A DNA stretch of 22,654 nt from a virus. This document shows positions 6,236 to 13,051 of the stretch, piece by piece. The position numbers and the translations under genes are program-made. Positions within the stretch are counted from its first letter, which is position 1, and each line of letters opens with the position of its first letter. The notes under the pieces were generated by a model that worked only from the letters and a program-made list of their open reading frames with translations, ran no database searches and was not told the DNA's origin. Location: positions 1 through 22,654 of the IMG/VR virus record IMGVR_UViG_3300044940_000614. One strand, given 5' to 3'.

Positions 6236-7416
6236 AGCAACGACGGCCCGCCGGGCTCGATTACCATGCCGACGTTCATAAACGCTGTCGCGGCCCGCTG
6301 ATGGTCAACCTGGCGGCGCTGGGGGCGAATCCGGCTCAAGAACGGAAGCCCTACCAGGTGGTGGACCGCATCGCTCTGGTGGAAATCACCGGGCTGCTGA
6401 CCAACGATCCCTATTGGTCGGACGAGACCGGGTACCAGGAGATCCGGGTTGAAGTCGGCCTGGCGGCTGCCGATCCGGACGTCGACGGCATTTTGCTGGT
6501 TGTGAACTCGCCCGGTGGGTACACCGACCACTGCTTCGAGACGGCCGCCGCGATTGCCGAGGCGGGCAAGCAAAAGCCGGTATGGGCTGTGGCGGCCAAT
6601 ATGGCTTACAGCGCCGCCTATGCCCTGACCAGCCAGGCCTCGCGGATCTATGCGGCGCCGTTCACCGGAGGAGTCGGATCGATTGGCGTCTACGCCGCGC
6701 ATTGGGAGTACAGCCGGATGCTCGACAAGGCGGGCATTCAGGTGACCACGATCGCGGCGGGCGAAGGCAAGACGGATGGCAACCCGTACGAACCACTGAG
6801 CGAGCGTGCACGGAAGGACATGGAGGCCGAAATCGGCCGGCTGTACGGCGTCTTCACGGCGACCGTGGCGCGTGGGCGCGGCATGCCCGAATCGCAAGTC
6901 CGCAAGCTCGGGGCGTACCTGTACGAAGGCGCCCCGGCGGCCATAGCGGCGGGACTCGCGGACGCACCCGGAACGGTGGAGCGAGCGCTGGCCGAACTGG
7001 CCGCGCACATCGTCGGGAAAAAGAACAAGTTTCGAGTTTCAGGAGCTGCGGCCGCGGCCTCAGCCCAAACCACAAAGGAGGTATCGACGATGGTCGAAAC
7101 CAATCAGCCGGCGGCCGGGATTCCCGCTCCGCCGGATTTGCTGGCGCAAGGGCGGCAGGAAGGCCGTGACCAGGCGCTGGCCGACGTGCAGGAGATCGCA
7201 GTGCTGTGCCAGATTGCGGGCGCCGAGGATCAATTGCCCGGTTTCCTCGCGGCCGGTAAGACCCCCGCCGAGGTGCGCGCCGCGCTTCTGCAGCGCCGCG
7301 CCGCGGCCGCCGACATGCACGGCGTCGACAACAAGACTATGCCGCAGACCAGCGCGGCCCAATCCGGCTCGCTGCGCGAGCGCATGATTCAAAAGCACAA
7401 GCAGGAGGCTCGTTAA
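6232..7416 (+). CDS. Capsid maturation protease, S49 family (gpC-like)
   Basis: A 394-residue protein with a ClpP/SppA-type protease (residues about 40-250) and a C-terminal scaffold region. The S49 signature is clear: LLVVNSPGG (oxyanion region), ANMAYSAAYAL with nucleophile Ser127, a glycine-rich loop FTGGVGSIGVY, and GEGKTDGNPY with general base Lys180. The 53-residue Ser-Lys spacing fits the SppA family. In lambda the equivalent gpC cleaves scaffold and portal inside the procapsid. A region after 250 is a low-complexity linker, then the sequence shared with the nested scaffold gene. It starts at ATGA overlapping the portal stop with AAGGA eight bases upstream. The first 24 residues are basic and without signal peptide. 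Confidence 0.93.
   Translation: MKQRRPAGLDYHADVHKRCRGPLMVNLAALGANPAQERKPYQVVDRIALVEITGLLTNDPYWSDETGYQEIRVEVGLAAADPDVDGILLVVNSPGGYTDHCFETAAAIAEAGKQKPVWAVAANMAYSAAYALTSQASRIYAAPFTGGVGSIGVYAAHWEYSRMLDKAGIQVTTIAAGEGKTDGNPYEPLSERARKDMEAEIGRLYGVFTATVARGRGMPESQVRKLGAYLYEGAPAAIAAGLADAPGTVERALAELAAHIVGKKNKFRVSGAAAAASAQTTKEVSTMVETNQPAAGIPAPPDLLAQGRQEGRDQALADVQEIAVLCQIAGAEDQLPGFLAAGKTPAEVRAALLQRRAAAADMHGVDNKTMPQTSAAQSGSLRERMIQKHKQEAR
7074..7082 (+). promoter_or_regulatory. Internal ribosome binding site for nested scaffold
   Basis: AAAGGAGGT, a full-strength Shine-Dalgarno sequence, lies inside the protease reading frame with seven bases to an in-frame ATG at 7090. It falls exactly at the linker between protease and scaffold parts, where lambda has the internal start of Nu3. 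Confidence 0.8.
7090..7416 (+). CDS. Nested scaffolding protein (Nu3-like)
   Basis: A 108-residue product made from an internal in-frame ATG of the protease gene, sharing its C-terminus and stop codon. The evidence is the excellent ribosome binding site at 7074-7082, the position at the domain boundary, and the composition: a Pro-rich N-terminus, helices (QEGRDQALADVQEIAVLCQI, TPAEVRAALLQRRAAAADMH) and a basic C-terminus (RERMIQKHKQEAR), as expected for a scaffold that binds the capsid protein through a basic helix and is later degraded by the protease. The same overlapping arrangement is established for lambda C and Nu3. It would be missed by annotation that allows one gene per frame. Confidence 0.8.
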   Translation: MVETNQPAAGIPAPPDLLAQGRQEGRDQALADVQEIAVLCQIAGAEDQLPGFLAAGKTPAEVRAALLQRRAAAADMHGVDNKTMPQTSAAQSGSLRERMIQKHKQEAR

Positions 7417-7417
7417 C

Positions 7418-8086
7418 ATGGCCGCATACACGGAAGGGAAAGTCCCCGGCGATTGGCTGAAGGGCGAACAGCGCGATCCCCGCGACTACTCGCGCGAGGC
7501 AATCGTCATTTTGGCCGGCAGCGGCGCGGAGCGCCGGCTGACCTCCGGCATGGTGCTGGGCAAGGTCACCAAGGGTACGGCCACTGCGGCCGCTGTCTCC
7601 GGCAATACCGGCAACGGGACGATGGGCCCGGTCACGGTCGGGGCCGCCGCCAAGGCCGGCGTATACCGGCTGACCTGTATTGAACCGGCCCCCAACGCCG
7701 GCAAGTTCCTGCTGGAGGATCCGGAAGGCATTGTGGTCGGCACGGTCACGGTCGCGGTGGCATTTTCGGGTGGTGGTCTCAGCTTCACCTTGGCGGACGG
7801 CTCCACGGACTTCGCCTCGGGTGACGCCTTCACCGTCACGGTGGCCGCCGGCTCGGGCAAGTTCGTGCAGATCGACAAGACCGGCACCGATGGCCGCGAG
7901 GACGCGGCGGGCCTGCTGTATCTGGACGCCTCGGCGCCGGATGGGGAAGACGGCAAGGGCGTGGCGATCGTCCGCAACGCGGTGGTCAGCGCCAACGGTA
8001 TCACCTGGCCCAGCGACTTCGACTCGAACGATAAGGCCGCGGCGGTCCAGCAACTGGCTGCCCTCGGGATCCTCGTGGCGGCGTAA
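7418..8086 (+). CDS. Head decoration protein (gpD-like) with inserted domain
   Basis: A 222-residue protein, twice the length of lambda gpD (110). Residues 1-50 (including SREAIVILAGSG and LTSGMVLGKV) and about 145-222 (GKFVQIDKTGTDGREDAAGL, AVQQLAALGILVAA) match the two parts of the decoration-protein fold that clamps capsid three-fold sites. Between them, residues about 55-145 are a Gly/Thr/Val-rich insertion containing GNTGNGTMGPVTVG and AGVYRLTC, probably a separate beta-domain displayed on the capsid surface; I recall similar insertions in other phage D proteins. AGGAGG at 7403-7408 precedes the ATG by nine bases. It sits between scaffold and major capsid gene as in lambda. Confidence 0.88.
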   Translation: MAAYTEGKVPGDWLKGEQRDPRDYSREAIVILAGSGAERRLTSGMVLGKVTKGTATAAAVSGNTGNGTMGPVTVGAAAKAGVYRLTCIEPAPNAGKFLLEDPEGIVVGTVTVAVAFSGGGLSFTLADGSTDFASGDAFTVTVAAGSGKFVQIDKTGTDGREDAAGLLYLDASAPDGEDGKGVAIVRNAVVSANGITWPSDFDSNDKAAAVQQLAALGILVAA

Positions 8087-8103
8087 GCCGGAAAGGACAC
8101 AAG

Positions 8104-9108
8104 ATGCTCGATATTTTCAACGACAACTCTTTCAGCAACCTGGAGCTGAGCGCCGCCATCCAGGTGGTGCCGAACAACTACGGCATTCTGCAGCGGATGA
8201 ATGCCTTCCCGGACAAGCCCGTGCGCACCCGCTCGATTGTCATCGAGCGTAAGGACGGCCAACTGAATCTGCTGCCCACCCAGCCCGTGGGCGGCCCTGC
8301 CACGCAGGGCACATCCTCCAAGCGCGTGTTGCGGAACTTCACCATCCCGCACATTCCCTACGAGGATGTGATCCTCGCGGCCGACGTGCAAGGCATCCGG
8401 GCCTTCGGCAGTGACACCCAGCTCGCCGCGGTGCAGGACCTGGTGCTCGAAAAGCTCACCGCTGCCGCGAACAAGCACTACATCACCCGGGAGTTCCACA
8501 AGTGGGGCGCGCTCCGCGGCACGGTGCTGGACGCGGACGGCAGCGTCATTCTGGATCTTTTCGATGAGTTCGGGGTCACCGAAAAGGTGATCGATTTCGC
8601 GTTCTCCAGCGCCGGCACGGATGTTGCGGCGAAGGTCCGGGAAATCAAGCAGTACGTCGAGGAGCAAGCCATGGGCCTGATGTACGACGGGATTCACGTG
8701 TTCTGCTCGCCCGAGTTCTTCAATGCCCTGGTCGGCCATCAGAAGGTCGAGAAGTTCTATACGGCCTTCAACAACGGAACCCTGCTCAATCAGGACCAGC
8801 GCTCCGGCTTCCCCTTCCAGGGTGTGATGTTCGAACAGATCTCCGCTTCGGCCACCGACGCGGCGGGCACCGTGCGGAAATTCGTGCCGGCCAACACCGC
8901 CCGGGTTTTCTTGAAGGGCGCGCCGGGCCTGTACGCCACGTATAACGCCCCGGCCGACTTCATCGAGACGGTGAACACTCCGGGCCAGGTTTTGTACGCC
9001 AGCCAGGAGGTCATGAAGCACAATCGCGGCGTCGAGATTCATACGCAGTCGAATCCGCTGCCGCTGTGCACGCGTCCGGAGCTGCTGGTGAAACTGACCA
9101 TGTCCTAG
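8104..9108 (+). CDS. Major capsid protein (gpE family)
   Basis: A 334-residue HK97-fold capsid protein of the lambda gpE family, close to the 341 residues of lambda gpE. Family-like segments are the N-terminal IFNDNSFSNLELSAAIQVVP, the P-loop region RNFTIPHIPYEDVILAADVQ, the spine helix AAVQDLVLEKLTAAANKH, the strand YDGIHVFCSPEFFNALVGHQ and the C-terminal VEIHTQSNPLPLCTRPELLV. AAAGGA lies six bases before the ATG. It is preceded by decoration protein, scaffold/protease and portal, exactly the lambda order, and would be the most abundant product of the block. Confidence 0.95.
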   Translation: MLDIFNDNSFSNLELSAAIQVVPNNYGILQRMNAFPDKPVRTRSIVIERKDGQLNLLPTQPVGGPATQGTSSKRVLRNFTIPHIPYEDVILAADVQGIRAFGSDTQLAAVQDLVLEKLTAAANKHYITREFHKWGALRGTVLDADGSVILDLFDEFGVTEKVIDFAFSSAGTDVAAKVREIKQYVEEQAMGLMYDGIHVFCSPEFFNALVGHQKVEKFYTAFNNGTLLNQDQRSGFPFQGVMFEQISASATDAAGTVRKFVPANTARVFLKGAPGLYATYNAPADFIETVNTPGQVLYASQEVMKHNRGVEIHTQSNPLPLCTRPELLVKLTMS

Positions 9109-9118
9109 CGGCGCCCCA

Positions 9119-9589
9119 ATGACCATGCTGCCCAAACTCTTCCTGGTGCTGCTGGCGGGCCTGTCGCTTCTTGCGCAGGCCCCCCTGCGCTGGACCTACA
9201 CGGCCGGCTACACCGTCACCGGTACGGCGGCGAAGCTGACCCTGCAGACGCCGTCCACCGGGCTCACGCGGACCGTCCGTCCGCAGACCGCCTCGGTGGT
9301 TTGCGCTGCGGCCTGCACCATCACGCTGAGCCGTAACGGCACTGTGGCGACGGCCACGGCCGGAACGGCGCTCAAGAACCGCACCGCCGCACCCAACGCG
9401 CAAACTCAGGTGTTCACCGCGTCGGACTCCAGCGGCGGGACCAGCTACCCGAGCTACCCAATGCCGGCGGGCGGCTCCGTCGTTTTGGACCTCAACGACA
9501 TGGAACTGCTGGCCAACGAGCGGCTGACAATTGCGGTCGCAGGTAGCTCCCAGGACATCACAGTCCTCGCCAAATGGGAGGAATACTGA
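9119..9589 (+). CDS. Secreted-type hypothetical protein in virion block
   Basis: A 156-residue protein with a textbook Sec signal peptide: short basic n-region (MTMLPK), hydrophobic core LFLVLLAGLSLLAQA and predicted cleavage near residue 21. The mature part is Thr/Ser/Ala-rich and beta-like (TVTGTAAKLTLQTP, GGSVVLDLNDMELLANERLT), resembling a small beta-sandwich, with a close cysteine pair (Cys62, Cys66) that could form a disulfide outside the cytoplasm. No family is recognised. It lies eleven bases after the major capsid stop, where a lambda-like phage has head-tail connector genes. The ribosome binding site is weak (GC-rich spacer); ATG 9125 is an alternative start that keeps the signal. 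The strong overlap with the next gene (TGATG) ties it to the late operon. Confidence 0.75.
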   Translation: MTMLPKLFLVLLAGLSLLAQAPLRWTYTAGYTVTGTAAKLTLQTPSTGLTRTVRPQTASVVCAAACTITLSRNGTVATATAGTALKNRTAAPNAQTQVFTASDSSGGTSYPSYPMPAGGSVVLDLNDMELLANERLTIAVAGSSQDITVLAKWEEY

Positions 9590-9888
9590 TGCCGGTCGAT
9601 TTCGCCCGGCATTCCGGGGCCTTCCTCCGGCATTTCGGTACACCACTGACCCTCTGGCCCGGACAACCGGGCGAGGTGGACATCCAAGCGGTGCTATACC
9701 GTTCGGCCCGTGGTGAGATCCGGTCTCCCGGAGACGCCGAGCGGGCATTGGTGTTTCTCACGGACTTGCCGGACGGTTTGCCCGCCGCCAACGACATGGC
9801 CGCGGTCGGCTCCCAACGCTACGCGATTATCAGCGTCACCGACCAAGGCGATGGAAGCGCAGCACTCCTGCTGCGCAAAAAGAACTAA
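9589..9888 (+). CDS. Head-tail attachment protein candidate (FII-like)
   Basis: A 99-residue protein. GGGAGGA (9576-9582) places the start at ATG 9589 in a TGATG overlap, not at the in-frame ATG 9574 that is itself upstream of this ribosome binding site. The size, position after the capsid gene and outline resemble lambda gpFII: polar N-terminal helix (FARHSGAFLRHFG), then strands with a charged turn (RSPGDAERALVFLTDL), DMAAVGSQRYAIISVTDQGD (barrel strand and loop) and a final AALLLRKKN strand. FII-type proteins bind the gpW/portal face and present the tail attachment surface. The similarity is at the level of pattern only, so the assignment is moderate. Confidence 0.6.
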   Translation: MPVDFARHSGAFLRHFGTPLTLWPGQPGEVDIQAVLYRSARGEIRSPGDAERALVFLTDLPDGLPAANDMAAVGSQRYAIISVTDQGDGSAALLLRKKN

Positions 9889-9899
9889 GGGGAACAATC

Positions 9900-10565
9900 A
9901 TGAATCAACTCCACAACCGGTGCCTGGCGATCCTGCTGGCAGTGGCGATCGCGCTGGCCGCGCCTCTGTCCGGAGCCATCCAGTACAGCACCGCGGTCCG
10001 TAACGCGCAGCTGGACGCGCTCGAAACCACCATCGGCACGTCGCCGGTCCTCAAGATTTTCGACGGGACCAAGCCTGCCAATTGCGCGGCGGCGGACGCC
10101 GGTACCGTGCTGGTGACAATGACCCTGCCGTCGGACTGGATGGACGCGGCGTCGAGCGGCAGCAAGAGTAAGCTCGGGACCTGGTCGGGAACGGTGAGTG
10201 ATGCCGGCACCGCCCAGTATTTCAGGATCTACGCCACGGGCGGCTCTACGTGCCATATCCAGGGCTCGGTGACGGGTTCCGGGTCCGGCGCCGGTGATGT
10301 TGGTGCCGGCGGATCTGGGGATGTAGCGCAAGGCGCAGACGTCGCCGCGGGCGAAGGCGCCGTGGCGGAGGGCGATGCCACCCAGGACCCGGATGCGGTT
10401 GTGGGTACGGCCGGCGATGGAACAGCGATCGCGGTCTCCGGTACTTTGCTGGCGCACTTCAGCGCAGCATGGCCCCGGGCGGCGTCCTGCACCGCCCTGT
10501 CGGCACCGGGTGCGGTGTGGCGTATGGCGGCGCCGGTCGCTCAATTTAGCCTGATCGAGAACTAA
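9900..10565 (+). CDS. Phage virion-associated protein with signal peptide
   Basis: A 221-residue protein behind a strong AAGGGG site. Residues 1-26 form a signal peptide (MNQLHNR, then CLAILLAVAIALAAPLSGA). Residues about 27-125 (QYSTAVRNAQLDALETTIGT, DGTKPANCAAADAGTVLVTM, TLPSDWMDAASSG, YFRIYATGGSTCHIQGSVTG) match a conserved phage protein family that I recall beginning at the QYSTAVRNA segment itself and lacking a signal; its function is unknown. Residues about 130-180 are a low-complexity stretch of Gly, Ala, Asp, Glu and Val, almost all GNN codons with lower GC at third positions than the neighbouring genes; the end (RAASCTALSAPGAVWRMAAP) is unlike the family. A frameshift, local rearrangement or real repetitive tail could explain this. 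Confidence 0.75.
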   Translation: MNQLHNRCLAILLAVAIALAAPLSGAIQYSTAVRNAQLDALETTIGTSPVLKIFDGTKPANCAAADAGTVLVTMTLPSDWMDAASSGSKSKLGTWSGTVSDAGTAQYFRIYATGGSTCHIQGSVTGSGSGAGDVGAGGSGDVAQGADVAAGEGAVAEGDATQDPDAVVGTAGDGTAIAVSGTLLAHFSAAWPRAASCTALSAPGAVWRMAAPVAQFSLIEN

Positions 10566-10568
10566 ACC

Positions 10569-10904
10569 ATGAAACTGCTGCTCGAAATGACGCGGCTGCG
10601 CACCGCGTTGTGGCGGGTGGCGGTCACCGCGGCGGGGGCCCCCCTGGATGTGTCGGGAGGGACCTTCACCTTTGCGGCGAAAACGACCATCGCCGGCAGC
10701 CCGCTGTTTTCGAAGACCTCCGGGGCCGGTATCACGGTTGAGGACGGGCCTGGAGGTATCCTCCTGGTCGAAGTCGGCCCCGACGATACCGAGGGCCTGG
10801 CGAATAGTACCACGGTTCTGCAATGCGAACTGACGGGGGCTTTCGGCGGCCAGGTCTACTCGCTCGCGCGCGGGCGGCTGACCGTATTCCCGAACATCGC
10901 CTGA
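10569..10904 (+). CDS. Small beta-rich phage protein (BppU N-terminal-like)
   Basis: A 111-residue protein that resembles the small all-beta BppU-type domain found at the N-terminus of receptor-binding proteins and in free-standing phage proteins: VAVTAAGAPLDVSGGTFTFA, then AAKTTIAGSPLFSKTSGAGI, VEDGPGGILLVEVGPDDTEG, LQCELTGAFGGQVYSLARGR and a final strand LTVFPNI. The pattern of a quantity defined, a material derivative written as a constrained strand pair, and a terminal TVxPxI is typical. The role is probably virion attachment or connector. It starts three bases after the preceding stop and is followed by the tail terminator candidate. There is no signal peptide; the N-terminal MKLLLEM is too short. 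Confidence 0.6.
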   Translation: MKLLLEMTRLRTALWRVAVTAAGAPLDVSGGTFTFAAKTTIAGSPLFSKTSGAGITVEDGPGGILLVEVGPDDTEGLANSTTVLQCELTGAFGGQVYSLARGRLTVFPNIA

Positions 10905-10907
10905 CAT

Positions 10908-11342
10908 ATGCAAAACCCGGATCTGCTGGTGGATGCCCTCGTTGATCGCCTGCGCGGAATGCCCGAGGTGCTCGATCTGGTGCATGGCGATCCCGACCTG
11001 ATCGAAGTCTACGGGGACGACGCCGACAGCGCCTTTGCCGCGGTCTATGAGGGTGGCGCGAACCGCATCCTGGCGGTGCTGACTGCAGTGGAAAGCGATG
11101 AGCGATCGCGCTGGGTGTACACCGTCACGCTGTACCTGCGCGTGGCGGGACACCGGCTGGGCGGGGCATTCGTCGCCATTTGCGGGACCCCAGTGCCGGG
11201 CGCGGGCACGACATTCGCGAATGCGGACCCGCATCCCGATTTTGTGTGGGCCGCCGCACCCACCTTCGAGCGCCAGCTCGACGAAGACGGCATCGAGTAC
11301 CCGGTGATCGTGATGCGTTTTACGGACGCCACGGCCGGTTAA
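10908..11342 (+). CDS. Tail terminator/completion protein candidate
   Basis: A 144-residue alpha/beta protein in the position of lambda U. The N-terminal helix (DLLVDALVDRLRGMPEVLDL) followed by a strand with acidic loop (IEVYGDD), AVYEGGANRILAVLTAVESD, a basic-aromatic strand SRWVYTVTLYLRV and the long C-terminal strand YPVIVMRF resemble tail terminators, which form a hexamer that caps the tail tube and binds the head connector. It lies between the connector proteins and the tail tube gene, and the fold outline fits, but no diagnostic motif is conserved enough to be certain. ATATG start directly follows the preceding TGA. Confidence 0.6.
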   Translation: MQNPDLLVDALVDRLRGMPEVLDLVHGDPDLIEVYGDDADSAFAAVYEGGANRILAVLTAVESDERSRWVYTVTLYLRVAGHRLGGAFVAICGTPVPGAGTTFANADPHPDFVWAAAPTFERQLDEDGIEYPVIVMRFTDATAG

Positions 11343-11354
11343 AGGAGACCCACA

Positions 11355-11507
11355 ATGCAGCATCTGAAGGACTACGTATGGATGCGGCTGGGTGACGGAC
11401 CCGTCATCCAGGTGCCCGCCACCACCGAAGCCTTGACCGAGAAACTGGCAGCCGGATACATCCAGGTTGATCAACCGGCGGAGAGCGCCGGGGAGGAGCA
11501 GCACTAA
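11355..11507 (+). CDS. Small acidic phage protein, 50 aa
   Basis: A short gene with a strong AAAGGAG site (11341-11347) seven bases before its ATG and a stop that overlaps the tail tube start (TAATG). The product contains YVWMRLGDGPVIQVPATTEA, a short beta-hairpin, then a helix TEALTEKLAAGYIQV and an acidic tail ESAGEEQH. Nothing in the families I know matches; similar small acidic proteins occur beside tail tube genes in other siphoviruses. The good translation signals and tight fit between two structural genes make it a confident coding call with unknown function. Confidence 0.7.
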   Translation: MQHLKDYVWMRLGDGPVIQVPATTEALTEKLAAGYIQVDQPAESAGEEQH

Positions 11508-12559
11508 TGTCCGCGAATATCCGCGAAATTATTTCGGCCTTGGCCTTCCGCAAACAGGCCAACATCTCGACGTTGCCCGGCGCTGCCAACTTCTTCACGC
11601 TGAGCCGGACGAACGACTCGACCGCGGAAATCAACCCCGGCACCGAGGACGATGCGCTCGACCTGGGCAAGGGCAACGAGTGGGCCAACAACGTCTTCCC
11701 GCTGGCGGTGGACGTGAACGTGCCCTACGAGAAGTACGCGTCGAGCGAGATCTTCGCCTACCTCGGGGTCTTCGGTCTGGGCAGCTTCGCCAAGACCACG
11801 CCCGACACCGGCGTGATCCGCTACACCTGTGTCCCGCTGAACCCGGTGACCCAGGGCATCGAGCTGCCGTATACCGCCTACGTCGAGGCGGTGCGCCAGG
11901 GCGGGAGCGCGGTCATGGATCGCGCCGCCATCGGCTGCGTAGTGCAGGATTGGGGTTTCGAGCTCAACTCCGGGACTGGCCGGCAAAACGCCAAGGTCAG
12001 CTTCAATCTGGTCGGATGCGGCCTGGTCGCCCAGCCGTCCGGCGTGACCATCCCAGCGGCATTCGTGGAGCATGGGCTGAACGCCGGCTCCGCGGCAATC
12101 ACCATCCTCGGCCAGAACTACATCACGCTCAAGCGGTTTGTGAATCTGCGGTTCAATTGGGCGAACAACATCCGTCTGGAGCAGGGCTTGTTCCCCGGCT
12201 CCGGGCTGGATGACAACGGCTTCCAGTACCGTGGCCGGCTGGAGAACGGCGATCGCAGCGTCAGCATGGAGTTCCAGGTGCGCCTCGCGAACGGCTCCAC
12301 CGAAGCGGCCAATCTGCTGGCCCAAACCGAGGGCACGGCGGTGATCTCGCTGACCGGCGCCGAAATCGGCTCCACGGGCATTCATCACAGCATGACGCTG
12401 ACCCTGCACCGTGTGCGCGTCAGTGCGGCGGTGGTGGGCAACGACAACGGCCTGCTGACCATCAACGTCACTCTGCGCGTGCTCTACCACGCCACCAACG
12501 GTCTGCTGACGCTGGTGGTGGATACCGAGCAGGACAACATCGGCGCGGCGGCCGCGTAA
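11507..12559 (+). CDS. Major tail tube protein
   Basis: A 350-residue protein in the V position before the chaperone and tape measure genes. The N-terminal IREIISALAFRKQANISTLP, the central beta-rich part (PVTQGIELPYTAYVEAVRQG, CVVQDWGFELNSGTGRQNAK) and the repeated sandwich strands (SVSMEFQVRLANGSTEAANL, MTLTLHRVRV, LLTINVTLRVLYH) fit siphovirus tail tube proteins, which stack as hexameric rings around the tape measure. It is longer than lambda gpV (246 residues), suggesting an additional surface domain, perhaps around residues 170-230. The start overlaps the preceding stop. No signal peptide. Identification rests on sequence pattern and conserved order. Confidence 0.8.
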   Translation: MSANIREIISALAFRKQANISTLPGAANFFTLSRTNDSTAEINPGTEDDALDLGKGNEWANNVFPLAVDVNVPYEKYASSEIFAYLGVFGLGSFAKTTPDTGVIRYTCVPLNPVTQGIELPYTAYVEAVRQGGSAVMDRAAIGCVVQDWGFELNSGTGRQNAKVSFNLVGCGLVAQPSGVTIPAAFVEHGLNAGSAAITILGQNYITLKRFVNLRFNWANNIRLEQGLFPGSGLDDNGFQYRGRLENGDRSVSMEFQVRLANGSTEAANLLAQTEGTAVISLTGAEIGSTGIHHSMTLTLHRVRVSAAVVGNDNGLLTINVTLRVLYHATNGLLTLVVDTEQDNIGAAAA

Positions 12560-13051
12560 ATGGCGGCCCCGCTGATCGGCAGCCGCGGCCGGCGCGTCAG
12601 GATCTACGTCAAGAAACAGATCGTGGTCAGCCACCTCAACCTGAGCCAGCGCCAGATGCTGGCGATCGGGAACGTAGGCCTGGCCGCCCGCAAGGAAGAG
12701 ATCGCGCGCGGACTCAACGCAAAGGGGGCTCCGGCCAAGCCCCTTAGTAAGGGCTATGCGATCCGCAAGAGCAAGCTCTCGAAATGGTTTCAGGGCGCGG
12801 GCAGGAACAAGCGCGACCTGCGGCTCACGGGCGCCATGCTGCGTGAATGGACGGTCCGCACCGTATCGACCAACGAGGCCCGCGCCGGATGGTCTACCCT
12901 GCGGAACCGCACGAAAGCGGCGGTCAACAACGCCATCGAGGAGTTTGTCGCCTGGTCTCCAGAGAACCAGAAGCGGGTGATGTCGGCGGCGAACCAGGTT
13001 GTGAACGAGGTCAGCAAACGCATCGTTTTGGAGAAGACGCTGAATGATTGA
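12560..13051 (+). CDS. Virion morphogenesis / gp10-like neck protein candidate
   Basis: A 163-residue, strongly basic protein beginning immediately after the tail tube stop. After a basic N-terminus it has helices QRQMLAIGNVGLAARKEEIA and the segment AKPLSKGYAIRKSK, then RDLRLTGAMLREWTV, a pattern (R-D-L-x-L-T-G-x-M-L) seen in phage virion morphogenesis and HK97 gp10/lambda gpZ type proteins that complete the head-tail interface. The C-terminal half is helical (WSPENQKRVMSAANQVVNEV). Gene position, between tail tube and chaperone, is a little later than Z in lambda. The assignment is by motif resemblance only. The stop overlaps the chaperone start. Confidence 0.55.
   Translation: MAAPLIGSRGRRVRIYVKKQIVVSHLNLSQRQMLAIGNVGLAARKEEIARGLNAKGAPAKPLSKGYAIRKSKLSKWFQGAGRNKRDLRLTGAMLREWTVRTVSTNEARAGWSTLRNRTKAAVNNAIEEFVAWSPENQKRVMSAANQVVNEVSKRIVLEKTLND

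Noticed and set aside
7486-9135. 549-codon minus-strand frame opposite decoration and capsid genes
   Set aside because: Antisense of two confident structural genes.
9885-11504. 539-codon minus-strand frame across the connector genes
   Set aside because: Spans several well-supported + genes with ribosome binding sites. Part of it (near 10290-10440) has coding-like third positions, noted as a finding, but no protein family is recognisable.
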